64,000 nt of DNA from Rubripirellula obstinata (lineage in GTDB: Bacteria > Planctomycetota > Planctomycetia > Pirellulales > Pirellulaceae). Where the stretch lies: the NCBI RefSeq assembly GCF_001642955.1, contig NZ_LWSK01000019.1, positions 1 through 64,000 on the forward strand, given 5' to 3'. Positions within the stretch are counted from its first letter, which is position 1. Every line of letters begins with the position of its first letter. Positions 16,574 to 25,385 of the stretch are shown in pieces. Both the position numbers and the translations under genes were made by a program. The notes beneath the pieces were generated by a model. It had not been told where the DNA came from. It saw only the letters and a program-made list of their open reading frames with translations, and did not search any database.

Positions 16574-16637
16574 GCTGATCCCGCCGGGGTTCAGTCGAGC
16601 TTCATCCGATCGTGGACTGAACCCTGGCGGGATCAGC
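16574..16637. repeat. Inverted repeat after gatC (family E)
   Basis: gctgatcccgccggggttca at the left pairs with tgaaccctggcgggatcagc at the right across a 20-base loop, ending 35 bases before the NhaC start. A diverged half (gactgaatcctggtggaatc) lies at 36765-36784 between convergent genes, so this is a dispersed family too. It may terminate rpmB-gatC transcription. Confidence 0.8.
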
Positions 16638-16671
16638 TACGCTTTAAAACAGTCTCTTAGAACGATTCATC

Positions 16672-18300
16672 ATGACTAGCGGAGCTGAAAGTTTGCTGCC
16701 GCCGCTGGTCGCGATCGTCTTGGCAATTCTCTTTCGCCGAGTCGTGCTGCCGCTTGCTGCGGGCGTCTTTGTCGGCGCGGTTTTGATCGCTTGGAAAATC
16801 GATCTTGCTTGGCATGGTTCGCTGACGGTTTTTTACGATGAGATTTACGAAGCGGTGTTTTCATCGTCTCACTTGCAAGCCTTAGCGTTCAGCTTGCTGT
16901 TGGGAGCCATGGTCGGCGTCCTGGAAAGCGGCCGATCGATGCATTCGCTGATTCGAATTTTCTCGCGACGAATCCGATCACGCCAAGGCGGCCAGACATT
17001 GATCGCGGCATCCGGCTTGGCGATCTTCTTTGACGATTACGCCAACACGTTACTGGTCGGCGGCACGATGCGTTCCAGTGCAGATCGCTACGGAATCTCA
17101 CGCGAGAAACTGGCCTACCTAGTCGATTCAACAGCGGCACCGATCGCGGGTTTGTCCGTCGTCAGCACCTGGGCGGCGATCGAGATCAGCTACATGGCCG
17201 ACGGACTTCGCGCCGCCGGGATCACCGAATCGTCGGCCGCGTTCGAGATGTTTCTGCAATCGATCCCGTACCGTTTTTATCCGTGGGTCGCGTTGGCAAC
17301 GGTGTTTATGATTGCCATCAGCGGACGCGACTTTGGCCCCATGCGAATCGCTGAACAGAAAGCGAGTCGAGGCCATCGGGAATCCGAATTGAACAGTGTC
17401 GGTTCGAATCCGGTTGCGGAAGAAGACACGAACGATTATCCCCAGCGTCGATTATGGATCGCCGCTGTCTTGCCGGTCGCGTTTTGTTTGATTGCGGTGG
17501 CGGTGGTCCTCGTTCAAACAGGTCTTCAGGCGATCAACTCAACCGCGACGTCGCAGGAGTTGTCAGCCACAAGCGAGGTGTCTCGGTTGCAATGGTTCAG
17601 TGATGTGCTGGGCAACGGAGATTCCTATCTGGCGTTGATTGCCGGTGGCGTTGTGGGATTAGCCACGGCGATTTTGTTGCACTTTCTGATTGCCAAGATG
17701 TCGGTAAAGCGTCTCGGTTTGGCCAGCGCCAAAGGCGCAGCCCAGATGATGCCCGCGATGTTGATCTTGTGGTTTGCATGGGCGTTGTCGTCGATGACCG
17801 AGCCCGATCGTTTGGACACCGGCGGTTATTTGTCGGCTCTGCTTTCTGATCGCATTGCCACCGAGATGTTGCCAACGGTCGTCTTTTTGCTTGCCGGAGC
17901 GATGGCGTTTTCGACGGGAACCAGTTGGGGCACGATGGGAATCTTGACGCCGCTTTCGGTTTCCCTTGCCATCAAGCTTGACCCAGTCGGTGGTGCTGGC
18001 GGAGCGATCGCGTTGTCAACTTGCGGCGCTGTTTTGGCGGGAGCGATCTTTGGCGATCACTGTTCGCCCATTTCTGACACGACGGTGTTATCAAGTCGAG
18101 CAAGCGAGTGTGATCATTTGGCTCACGTCAAAACACAATTACCCTACGCGCTGACCGTGGCATTGGTCTGCATCTTTGCCGGAACGATCCCAACCGCATT
18201 TGGAATCTCGCCCTGGTTGTGTTTACTCACCCAAGTTCTGTTGATGGCATTGGTGCTATGGAGATTCGGTCAGCGCCCAGACGACCTACCACTTTCGTGA
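16672..18300 (+). CDS. NhaC-family Na+/H+ antiporter
   Basis: A 542-residue inner-membrane protein with about 12 hydrophobic segments. Family signatures include SGLAIFFDDYANTLLVGGTM (114-133 by count), DSTAAPIAGLSVVSTWAA and, near the C-terminus, STGTSWGTMGILTPLSVSLA with GAIFGDHCSPISDTTVLSS. It probably exchanges sodium for protons or an organic substrate pair, helping ion balance in a marine or brackish habitat; some relatives carry amino acids instead. A hydrophilic loop at about 220-262 separates the two halves. Single gene; its downstream region is a long nested palindrome. Confidence 0.9.
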   Translation: MTSGAESLLPPLVAIVLAILFRRVVLPLAAGVFVGAVLIAWKIDLAWHGSLTVFYDEIYEAVFSSSHLQALAFSLLLGAMVGVLESGRSMHSLIRIFSRRIRSRQGGQTLIAASGLAIFFDDYANTLLVGGTMRSSADRYGISREKLAYLVDSTAAPIAGLSVVSTWAAIEISYMADGLRAAGITESSAAFEMFLQSIPYRFYPWVALATVFMIAISGRDFGPMRIAEQKASRGHRESELNSVGSNPVAEEDTNDYPQRRLWIAAVLPVAFCLIAVAVVLVQTGLQAINSTATSQELSATSEVSRLQWFSDVLGNGDSYLALIAGGVVGLATAILLHFLIAKMSVKRLGLASAKGAAQMMPAMLILWFAWALSSMTEPDRLDTGGYLSALLSDRIATEMLPTVVFLLAGAMAFSTGTSWGTMGILTPLSVSLAIKLDPVGGAGGAIALSTCGAVLAGAIFGDHCSPISDTTVLSSRASECDHLAHVKTQLPYALTVALVCIFAGTIPTAFGISPWLCLLTQVLLMALVLWRFGQRPDDLPLS

Positions 18301-18629
18301 GCCACGACGCGTAAGCGGCCGGCCCTACTCTGGGCTGATGAAAATCATTGCAACGCAGCAAATTGGGCAAGCGGCACCATGGCAGACAACACAAATTGCA
18401 GCGCTGTAAAGCATAGTGGCCACGGCACATTTCCCTATTCGCCAGCATGTAGGCCGTAGCGAGCCATAGCGAGTTACGGCGTTGCGCACATTGCCGTAAC
18501 TCGCTATGGCTCGCTACGGCCTACTTTCAAGGGGCGTGACAAGTTGACAACAACACATTTTCATCAGGCCAGGCCCTACCTCTTTACCGGGCAACGCGTG
18601 CTAACCCGGCCGCTCACGCGTCGCGGCTC
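18299..18629. repeat. Nested inverted repeat of about 330 bp
   Basis: Outer arms 18299-18322 (gagccacgacgcgtaagcgg then ccgg) and 18606-18629 (ccgg then ccgctcacgcgtcgcggctc) are reverse complements with two mismatches. Inner arms 18323-18345 (ccctactctgggctgatgaa then aat) and about 18557-18580 (attttcatcaggccaggccc) also pair. At the centre is a full family A palindrome. The arrangement looks like insertion of one repeat into another. It starts on the NhaC stop codon. The remainder of 18630-18910 has only a half family A repeat and shows no gene. Confidence 0.8.
18449..18524. repeat. Family A palindrome, copy 2
   Basis: Arms GTAGGCCGTAGCGAGCC and GGCTCGCTATGG-type right arm ending CTCGCTACGGCCTAC, with loop gttgcgcacatt, match copy 1 closely. 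It forms the core of the nested repeat 18299-18629, between two genes on the same strand. Confidence 0.92.
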
Positions 18630-18758
18630 ACCATTATCGCTGGGATATCGACAAATCGACCGGCCGCCGGGCAACTGGTCATGGAGTGAAGATCTTTCGT
18701 GATCTTGTAAGATGTTCAACTCGTACAAGCCAGTTGTGTCACGGCAAGATCGCACTTT

Positions 18759-18789
18759 GCGGTCACTCGCTTCACTCGCTACGGCCTAC
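18759..18789. repeat. Half copy of family A
   Basis: gcggtcactcgcttcactcg followed by ctacggcctac matches the right arm of family A; the expected left arm is missing. It lies about 120 bases before the start of the proline-rich secreted protein gene. Confidence 0.65.
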
Positions 18790-18910
18790 TTTTGAACTCG
18801 CCGATGAACGTGCCTGAACCAAAATCAACTTCGGCATCAATCTTGCATTGGTAGACGTCCAACGATTACGCCTGTCACAAGAGGCGGTACTTACCTAGGA
18901 AGGATATGTG

Positions 18911-19843
18911 ATGAATCGACCTGAGAAATGGATGTTCGCGATTGTTGGATCGGTTGCGATCATGACCAGCAGTACCGCGTTTGCGCAAAACTACTCCCGG
19001 CCAAACGATTCACCCGCCGCTCGGATGCGTCCGATCGGATCGGCCAGCGTGGTTGACCAATACCGAAATTCGGCAAAAGCCTCGCCCGCGATCCTGCGTG
19101 AAACTGGTTACCAACCATACGGCTCTGGATCGGGATCGGTGCGTCAAACGGCGATGCAGTTTGCGTTTCCCGGTGGTCCAGTTCCCAGTGGTCCAGTTCC
19201 CGGTGGTCCGGGGGCCAACGTGGGGCCTCCGGTGACAACACCTGCGCCGAACTTCAATCCACCCAGCGGAACAACGGTCACGCCGATGCCGCCAGGCCCT
19301 CTTTCGGCTGGCCCCGTTCCGCAACAACCCGTGCCGCAACAACCGCTACCGCAACAACCTGCCACCCTGCCCTTCCCCGGAACCTCCAGCGCTGTCCCAT
19401 TGCCGCCTCGGTCTGACTACGCGCCGATGAACGCACCCTCGCTGGGTGATTCAAGACTGGGTGGCGGTTCAATTGCGAACATTAACAATTGTGCAAACGT
19501 GACAGGCCCAAGCGGTTACTCGGCCGCATTCTCATCGCCATGTGGCGGTTGTGCGCCGGTCGGCTATCAGGCTCCGGTGCCGCAAGGATTCCAGGCTCCG
19601 CAGAACTTTCAAGCTCCGCAGAATTTCCAAGCTCCGCTGGCACAAATCCCAGCGCCGGCCATCATGCCCGCCGCACCTGCCACAGGTCCATCGGCGGCAT
19701 TGAATCCTGCGCCGGTTGGTTCCTTGCTAAGCTTTGGTCAAGAACGTTACCCAGTCCAAGTCGGACAAGGATTGCTCGGACAGCCGAAAGCCTATGTGCC
19801 CGGACAAACGTTTCGCAACTGGCTTCGCTACTTCACTCCGTAG
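18911..19843 (+). CDS. Secreted Pro/Gln-rich protein, function unknown
   Basis: 310 residues with an N-terminal signal peptide (about 1-25, ending SSTAFA before QNY). The mature protein is low in complexity: GPVPxGPVPGGPG, three PQQP units (VPQQPLPQQPATL) and three QNFQAP-like units, then a conserved-looking C-terminus GQERYPVQVGQGLLGQPKAYV and RNWLRYFTP. I know of similar planctomycete secreted proteins but no function. The start is ATG 18911, with aggaagga a short distance upstream; GTG 18908 is also possible. The repetitive DNA may vary in length between strains. comB follows 11 bases after the stop. Confidence 0.75.
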   Translation: MNRPEKWMFAIVGSVAIMTSSTAFAQNYSRPNDSPAARMRPIGSASVVDQYRNSAKASPAILRETGYQPYGSGSGSVRQTAMQFAFPGGPVPSGPVPGGPGANVGPPVTTPAPNFNPPSGTTVTPMPPGPLSAGPVPQQPVPQQPLPQQPATLPFPGTSSAVPLPPRSDYAPMNAPSLGDSRLGGGSIANINNCANVTGPSGYSAAFSSPCGGCAPVGYQAPVPQGFQAPQNFQAPQNFQAPLAQIPAPAIMPAAPATGPSAALNPAPVGSLLSFGQERYPVQVGQGLLGQPKAYVPGQTFRNWLRYFTP

Positions 19844-19854
19844 TTCAGAATCGA

Positions 19855-20589
19855 ATGCAAATCACGACGTCTCTGTCGCCTCATGATCCGCTGCCGTCGT
19901 TGTCCGTCGATGTTGCGATCGTCATTGATGTGCTTCGCGCGACGACGGTGATGACGACCGCAATGGCGTCAGGTGCAAATCAAATCACAACGGTCGCTGA
20001 AATCAGCGAAGCGTTTGCGATCGCCCAGAACGCGCAAACGAGACCGCTGTTGTGCGGCGAACGTCACTGCAAACCAATCGATGGATTTGATTTTGGCAAT
20101 TCGCCATCGGACTATGTTCGATCAACGGTTGGCGATCGAAATCTTGTTTTGACCACCACCAATGGCACGCAAGCGATTGTGCGAAACGAGTCGGCAAGGC
20201 AGATGTTAGCGGTCAGCTTTTTGAATTTGTCCGCAACCGCGATGGAAGTTGCCCACGCCAATACCGTTCACCTAGTTTGTGCTGGGACCAACGGCTCAAT
20301 CAGCGGTGAAGATGTTTTATTGGCGGGCGCGGTTGTCGAAAAGTTGATGTCAAAGCAGCCTTCGGCACAGGCGTGCGATAGTTCTCGTATTGCCCAAGCG
20401 TTTTGGAACAACAATCCAAAACGAATGCCTCTGGAAGATCGTTTAAGAGAGTCGCTAGGAGCACGCAACCTGATTCGGCTGGGAATGACATCGGACATTG
20501 GTCTCTGTGCGGCGGTCGATCAAGCCAGTGTAATCGTTCGGCGTGTTCGCCGCGTTCCCGCGACCTTTGTGGGTGAGATGATCAGATAG
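19855..20589 (+). CDS. comB: 2-phosphosulfolactate phosphatase (ComB family)
   Basis: 244 residues of the ComB family, known from coenzyme M biosynthesis, where it dephosphorylates 2-phosphosulfolactate using Mg2+. Typical blocks are VDVAIVIDVLRATTVM near residues 15-30, LLCGERHCKPIDGFDFGNSP (cysteine-containing active-site region), LTTTNGTQA and VCAGTNGSISGEDVLLAG. Planctomycetes lack methyl-coenzyme-M-dependent methanogenesis, so the substrate may be another phosphosulfonate or sulfolactate may be an end product. The start is ATG 19855; a longer frame from 19489 overlaps the upstream gene and is rejected. Confidence 0.88.
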   Translation: MQITTSLSPHDPLPSLSVDVAIVIDVLRATTVMTTAMASGANQITTVAEISEAFAIAQNAQTRPLLCGERHCKPIDGFDFGNSPSDYVRSTVGDRNLVLTTTNGTQAIVRNESARQMLAVSFLNLSATAMEVAHANTVHLVCAGTNGSISGEDVLLAGAVVEKLMSKQPSAQACDSSRIAQAFWNNNPKRMPLEDRLRESLGARNLIRLGMTSDIGLCAAVDQASVIVRRVRRVPATFVGEMIR

Positions 20590-20606
20590 GCCTCGGGTAA
20601 GCCGCT

Positions 20607-20637
20607 GCCGTAACTCGTTTCACTCGCTACGGCCTAC
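20607..20637. repeat. Half copy of family A
   Basis: gccgtaactcgtttcactcg then ctacggcctac, followed by a second short acggcctac at 20640. Only the right arm of family A is present. It lies between comB and the TPR gene. Confidence 0.65.
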
Positions 20638-20743
20638 TTTACGGCCTACTTTTGCGTGAAACTGATCTCGACTGCACTCTGATCTTGCCTGGTTTGCCAG
20701 CCTCTGGTACTGACCCGTTGTACGCATTGAAGGGCAAACCAAC

Positions 20744-23479
20744 GTGGCTGAACCAGACGACCAACAATCCAACGACATCCCGGCATCCCAGCGGGATCGG
20801 TTTACCAATATCGCTTTGGCGTTGACCGCGATCATTGCGGTGGCCGGGTTCGGTGCGATGTTTTCGCGTTGGTGGCAAAGTAGCATCAGCGATCCGCAAG
20901 AGATCCTACGAATCGCATCTCAGGAATTTATTGCCGGAAACCCGATCGTTGCTGGTGACCTTGCCGAAACAGTGACGTTTGATTTGGACCCCGAAATGGT
21001 TCCAGACAATCCTGATGATCCGGTCACCCCAGAAGAAGATAATCCGCCCGAAGAGAACGCGGCCGACTCAGACGAATCGGCCGATTTGGATTCTGATGAA
21101 AACGCCCCAAAAACGGAAGCTGCAAAAGAACTTGCAAAGCAGGCTGAAAAGGAATCGTGGATTCGGTTGCGAGACTTCTTGGTGGGCGCGGGCCTTTTCG
21201 CACAGGCTGAAGATGAAAACGAACCGCGTGCCAGACGTGGCTTGTTTCTTGATGCAGCCGAACCGCTGCAGAAATCCGCTATCGGTGGTTTCCCCGACGG
21301 CCAAGTGACTCGCGGTCACCAGATGCTTGGCGAAGTGCTCTATGAACTCGGCCGCCATGACGACGCGATCGGTCCACTGACCGATGCCACGCGGCGAGAT
21401 CCGACACTCCAGCGGCGTCTGCTGCCCAAAACCGCGGATGCCCAACTGCGTTTGCTCTCTCCCATGGCGGGCGAAGCTCTGAAAACAATCGATCGTTACT
21501 TGGCCATTCCCGGCCTGCAGGACACCGATCGATGGCTCGGAGAATTGATCCGCATTCGCGCGTTGACTGAACTGCAGCGATACAAAGACGTGGACCAATT
21601 CGTCGATCAAATTCGTTCTCGACCGCGATTAAGCAACGCGATGTTAGAGGGAGCGGAGATTGGATTTCGGCATCAAGTGGATCTGCTGGCGGCGATTCGC
21701 ATCGTCAAACAGGTCATTGCGCGTCAGCCGCGATCCGCGGTTTCGGATTTTGGTCCAACCTATTCCAATTCCCCGGATGTTGGAAACGAAGATTCAGAAA
21801 AGCCCGACGTTGACCCTGAACTGCAGCGGGCCATCAGCATCCTTGGCGAACTAGGACGCGAGGCATCGCCACGAACTTCATCGCGCGCCCGTCTTTGGCA
21901 GGCGCGAGCGTTGCAGGTTGCCGGTCAAGACGACGAAGCCCTGATTCAATTGACCACGGTTCGTCAACAGCGTCCTTTCAGTGCCGAAGCGATCATTTCT
22001 GGCTTGGAAGAAATCGAATGGTTGGCCAAGCGAGGTCGCGGTCGCGAAGTCTTGCAAACAGCTCGCTACATGATTCGTGAACTCGGTGATCAGAGTGGCT
22101 TTGATGCCGAACTGGTTAGCTTCGAAGAGTTTCAACGTCGCATGCTTGAAGCCATCGCGGCGCTTCGCGTTGCCGAGGAATATGAAAATGCCATCGATAC
22201 CGCTCGTAGTCTTCCACCCGTCTTCGAGATTTTCGATGCGTTGACTCAAGAAGGAATTTCGTATCAGCAATGGGCGGAATCGACCCTGAAGGATGGCACG
22301 GACATCAATGGCGAAGTTTCTCGTGGATCGTCGGTGCTAGCGCGTTCACGTTTTCGTGCTTCAGGCGACGCGTTCGCCGCGGCCGCCAAAGCGAACTTCA
22401 ACACCGAGGATTTCTTGCCGGCGCAGTGGGCCGCGATCGAAGCTTATCAAAAAGGCCGACACTTCCGCCGCAGCATCGCATTGCTAAAAGAGTACTTGCG
22501 ATACGAACGTCGCGGCAGGTTGCCTCGCGGGCTGGTTGCCTATGGACGAGCTCTGTTGGCCGAGGGCAAAGAAGAGGAAGCGATGAAAGCGCTCGTCAGT
22601 TGCATTGTCGAATATCCGCGTGACCCGCTCCGCTATGACGCACGGTTGATGGTCGCGATGGCCAAGATCGAAGACAAGAAACCGGACGAAGCGATCGAGT
22701 ATTTGATGGAGAACCTGCAGGACGGCGAACTCACCCCGGCTAGTCCCGCCTGGAAGAATTCGCTGTTTACGATTGGCGAATTGCATTACGAATTAGCGCT
22801 TCAAAAGCAACTGGAAGCCAAAGAGATGCCGGCGGAAGACCGCAGCAAGCTGTTTCTGGAAAACCAAGCGGTGTTGGAACAAGCGATTCGATTCTTGGAT
22901 CAAGCAGTCGCTCGTTACTGGCCCGAATCGCGTGCCGAAGCAGCGGCCTACATGTCCGCCAGGTCACATGTGCTGGCGGCCCAATTGCCAGAAGCGGAAT
23001 CTGAATCGCCAGGAATTTTAGAGGCCGCCCGTCGTTCGCTTCGCACTCAGGTTGACCAGGAATTGCAAATCGCGATGGACGGATTTTCAAACCTGAAACG
23101 CCATCTGCTTGCCCGTGAAGACGAAGTGCGATTGTCGCCCAAGGAAAAAGCGATGCTGCGAAACTGTTTCATGTCCGAAGCTGAAATGCTTCGCGAAATG
23201 GATCGGTTGGAGGAAGCCGCGCAAGCGTACCGAACGGTCGAACTGCGGTACATGAATCAACCCATTGCATTGGAAGCGATCTTGCATCGTGCAAATTGTG
23301 TTCGGCAATTGGGGCGAAGCGAAGAAGCTGACTTATTGGTTCGTCAAGCGAGCGTCGTGTTGGATCGAATCCCTGAAAGCTGGAACGGCCGCTTTCAAGA
23401 AATTACCCGCTTTGATCGAAACGGGTGGCAACAATATCTGACCTGGATGAACGGCCGCGCCGCCGCTCGCGGGGCTTAG
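20744..23479 (+). CDS. Large tetratricopeptide-repeat membrane-anchored protein
   Basis: 911 residues starting at a GTG (20744); no earlier ATG is suitable. A single membrane segment at about 21-40 (IALALTAIIAVAGFGAMF) is followed by an acidic Asp/Glu/Pro-rich linker (about 70-125) and then helical TPR-type repeats to the end. Examples are GHQMLGEVLYELGRHDDAI, RALLAEGKEEEAMKALVSC and YKDVDQFVDQI-like helices. The repeats probably form a scaffold outside the cytoplasmic membrane. No enzymatic domain is seen. The FlgN-like gene follows after 22 bases and is likely cotranscribed. I recognise no specific function. Confidence 0.82.
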   Translation: MAEPDDQQSNDIPASQRDRFTNIALALTAIIAVAGFGAMFSRWWQSSISDPQEILRIASQEFIAGNPIVAGDLAETVTFDLDPEMVPDNPDDPVTPEEDNPPEENAADSDESADLDSDENAPKTEAAKELAKQAEKESWIRLRDFLVGAGLFAQAEDENEPRARRGLFLDAAEPLQKSAIGGFPDGQVTRGHQMLGEVLYELGRHDDAIGPLTDATRRDPTLQRRLLPKTADAQLRLLSPMAGEALKTIDRYLAIPGLQDTDRWLGELIRIRALTELQRYKDVDQFVDQIRSRPRLSNAMLEGAEIGFRHQVDLLAAIRIVKQVIARQPRSAVSDFGPTYSNSPDVGNEDSEKPDVDPELQRAISILGELGREASPRTSSRARLWQARALQVAGQDDEALIQLTTVRQQRPFSAEAIISGLEEIEWLAKRGRGREVLQTARYMIRELGDQSGFDAELVSFEEFQRRMLEAIAALRVAEEYENAIDTARSLPPVFEIFDALTQEGISYQQWAESTLKDGTDINGEVSRGSSVLARSRFRASGDAFAAAAKANFNTEDFLPAQWAAIEAYQKGRHFRRSIALLKEYLRYERRGRLPRGLVAYGRALLAEGKEEEAMKALVSCIVEYPRDPLRYDARLMVAMAKIEDKKPDEAIEYLMENLQDGELTPASPAWKNSLFTIGELHYELALQKQLEAKEMPAEDRSKLFLENQAVLEQAIRFLDQAVARYWPESRAEAAAYMSARSHVLAAQLPEAESESPGILEAARRSLRTQVDQELQIAMDGFSNLKRHLLAREDEVRLSPKEKAMLRNCFMSEAEMLREMDRLEEAAQAYRTVELRYMNQPIALEAILHRANCVRQLGRSEEADLLVRQASVVLDRIPESWNGRFQEITRFDRNGWQQYLTWMNGRAAARGA

Positions 23480-23501
23480 GAAATAACAGGATAACCATTC
23501 A

Positions 23502-23972
23502 ATGGACTCTACTACTCTTGCCGATCTGATCAGCGAACGTCACGCGACGCTGGTTGAACTGCTTGACCTTAGCAAAGATCAAGTTGCAGCCATCAAGTCA
23601 GGTCGAATGACGGACTTGATGAGCATTTTGTCCACCAAGCAACGGCCGATTAAGAAGCTATCGCAAATCACCGAAAGCCTTCGTCCAGCACTGGCCGACA
23701 AACCCGATTCAAGGGCCTGGCCCGATCCGTCACGACGCGAACGTTGCCGGGAACAGCAGAATCAATGCGAAATGATGCATGCGAAATTATTGGAAATCGA
23801 AGCGGCTTGCGAAGCGTTGTTGGAAGAAAACCGAACGGACATGACTCAGCGATTGGAACGGCTCAGCAGCGGCACCGATGCAACCTCTGGTTATTCACGA
23901 GCCCAAAGCTTTTCACCGCAATCATCCACGCCTTCAAGTTCCGGAAGCCAGTTGGATCTTTCGAGTAATTAG
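23502..23972 (+). CDS. Small coiled-coil protein, FlgN-like (tentative)
   Basis: 156 residues, mainly helical. The heptad-like pattern LADLISERHATLVELLDLSK, then IKSGRMTDLMSILSTKQRPI, resembles the FlgN export-chaperone pattern (long helix, gd-e-L-l-tKq segment), and a Ser-rich tail occupies 130-156. FlgN keeps hook-filament junction proteins unfolded for export. No flagellar genes are in the window, so this remains a pattern-level guess; any helical protein of this length is an alternative. The start is ATG 23502, 22 bases after the TPR gene. Confidence 0.5.
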   Translation: MDSTTLADLISERHATLVELLDLSKDQVAAIKSGRMTDLMSILSTKQRPIKKLSQITESLRPALADKPDSRAWPDPSRRERCREQQNQCEMMHAKLLEIEAACEALLEENRTDMTQRLERLSSGTDATSGYSRAQSFSPQSSTPSSSGSQLDLSSN

Positions 23973-23992
23973 TTTTTAACAACCACCGATCC

Positions 23993-24067
23993 GTAGGCCG
24001 TAGCGAGTGGAGCGAGTTACGGCAGGGATGCAAAATGCCGTAACTCGCTCCACTCGCTACGGCCTAC
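23993..24067. repeat. Family A palindrome, copy 3
   Basis: Arms GTAGGCCGTAGCGAGTGG and CCACTCGCTACGGCCTAC flank the loop cagggatgcaaaatg. The inner part of both arms differs from copies 1 and 2 by compensating changes (tgg with cca), so base pairing is kept. It lies 20 bases after the FlgN-like gene. Confidence 0.92.
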
Positions 24068-24146
24068 AACTGATTGGCACCGCGGACTCTCCGGGGACTC
24101 TCCGTGAAACTCGGATTCCCCTTGCGTTTCGGCTGCTCTTTGGACT

Positions 24147-25253
24147 ATGCGAACGGGTATGACGTTTGTTCGTATTCAATTTGTCGCTGTTCTCATGCTG
24201 GTGGTTTCATCAGCGACGAGCGAAGAGCCCGCTGCAACGCCGTTTCGTTTGCCCGAGACTAGCGGTGGACAATTGCTGCCCGCCGGTGAAGAGGATTTGC
24301 CATCCTGGTTGCAGGTCGCGGACACGCCGTCGTGGTCTGCCAGTACGGATGACAGTGATTCTGAAACGGACCCGCTGCCCATCACTCAAGCGATCGCCAA
24401 CGTTGATCCGCAGGCTCCGTCTGCTGTCACGCTGATACCGAGCTATTCGATCAACCAGACGCATAGCAACCGAGTCGTTCGATACGAAGTGCCGCTTGAT
24501 GATACGCAATCGCATGCCGACTTTGCCTCGCTTGGGGTTCAAGGCAAGCTGATGAGCATTGAAAAAGAGGATCCGAGCGATCGCAGTTCAGGTGAGCGGT
24601 GGCGAGGATTCTTGAGTCCGATGTGGCGTCAACGCGAAGCCGAGATGATTCAAGTGGTTCGCTACGAAGTTCCCGCCGACCAAATCAACTTTCATGCTCA
24701 AATGCAATCATCTGGCGGTCGTCGGTTGACAGGCGAAATCGTCAATCACGGGTTCATGCCGATGCCCGAGGTGCGGTTTTTTCAGCCCAAGGCTCGCGTC
24801 TTCATGGATCTGAAAAGTGGCAACGATAGCGAGTTCGATCTTTTCGCTGACGGTGCAATTTTAGCTTCGCTCGACGTGATCGAATTGCACTTTCCAATGC
24901 CGCTGATCAGCGAACGATTCGGTGAACTGCTGGGCACCCCATCCCAGCTTTCTAATCTGGGTTGGCGAGTCGGTGGAACGGTGGGGCTGGGAATTGCAAC
25001 GGCACTGAACAACGGAACTGAAAACGGAAGCGCACCCGTGACGACGCTCTCGTCAGGCATCCGCTATGAATTTCCGTTGGGACGTCCGTCTCGCGAAGTG
25101 CTGGAAACCGGCGACTTACGACTGGACCAAAGAACACGAGTTGGCATTGAATTGGGCATTCAAGGCGGAATTTCGACCCGCGAATCGCTGAGCGATAAAA
25201 CGGATGTTGGGATGTACTTTGGTTTCCAGGTCGATACGCCCTGGGGCGGGTAG
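24147..25253 (+). CDS. Secreted protein of unknown function
   Basis: 368 residues with a signal peptide (about 5-26, VRIQFVAVLMLVVSSATSEE). A Ser/Asp-rich region follows, then two copies of a VVRYEVP motif (at about 110 and 173) each preceding a charged stretch. The C-terminal half alternates strands (VRFFQPKARVFMDLK, GWRVGGTVGLGIATAL, SSGIRYEFPLG, TRVGIELGIQGG, VGMYFGFQVD) in a way that suggests an outer-membrane beta barrel. I do not recognise the family. ATG 24147 is used; ATG 24159 is equally possible. Confidence 0.7.
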   Translation: MRTGMTFVRIQFVAVLMLVVSSATSEEPAATPFRLPETSGGQLLPAGEEDLPSWLQVADTPSWSASTDDSDSETDPLPITQAIANVDPQAPSAVTLIPSYSINQTHSNRVVRYEVPLDDTQSHADFASLGVQGKLMSIEKEDPSDRSSGERWRGFLSPMWRQREAEMIQVVRYEVPADQINFHAQMQSSGGRRLTGEIVNHGFMPMPEVRFFQPKARVFMDLKSGNDSEFDLFADGAILASLDVIELHFPMPLISERFGELLGTPSQLSNLGWRVGGTVGLGIATALNNGTENGSAPVTTLSSGIRYEFPLGRPSREVLETGDLRLDQRTRVGIELGIQGGISTRESLSDKTDVGMYFGFQVDTPWGG

Positions 25254-25309
25254 CAGTGCATTATTTTTGTTGGCGGGGTCAGTGTCGCTTTGGCAATTGA
25301 CTTTTCGCG

Positions 25310-25315
25310 TATAAT
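25310..25315 (+). promoter_or_regulatory. Candidate sigma70-type -10 box (TATAAT)
   Basis: A perfect TATAAT, 71 bases before the start of the cysteine-rich secreted protein gene. TTGGCA lies 14 bases upstream and CTTTGG 16 bases upstream as weak -35 candidates; neither spacing nor sequence is ideal. It is reported because this gene also has a clear terminator, which makes it a self-contained unit. Confidence 0.4.
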
Positions 25316-25385
25316 CCAACGACCGAATCGGCATGTTGTCCGCATTCGTCCGACTACCCGTCTACTACTGACCCAAGAGACCAAC

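Noticed and set aside
19489-19854. N-terminal extension of comB
   Set aside because: It overlaps the proline-rich protein gene in another frame and has no counterpart in the family; ATG 19855 fits the usual length.
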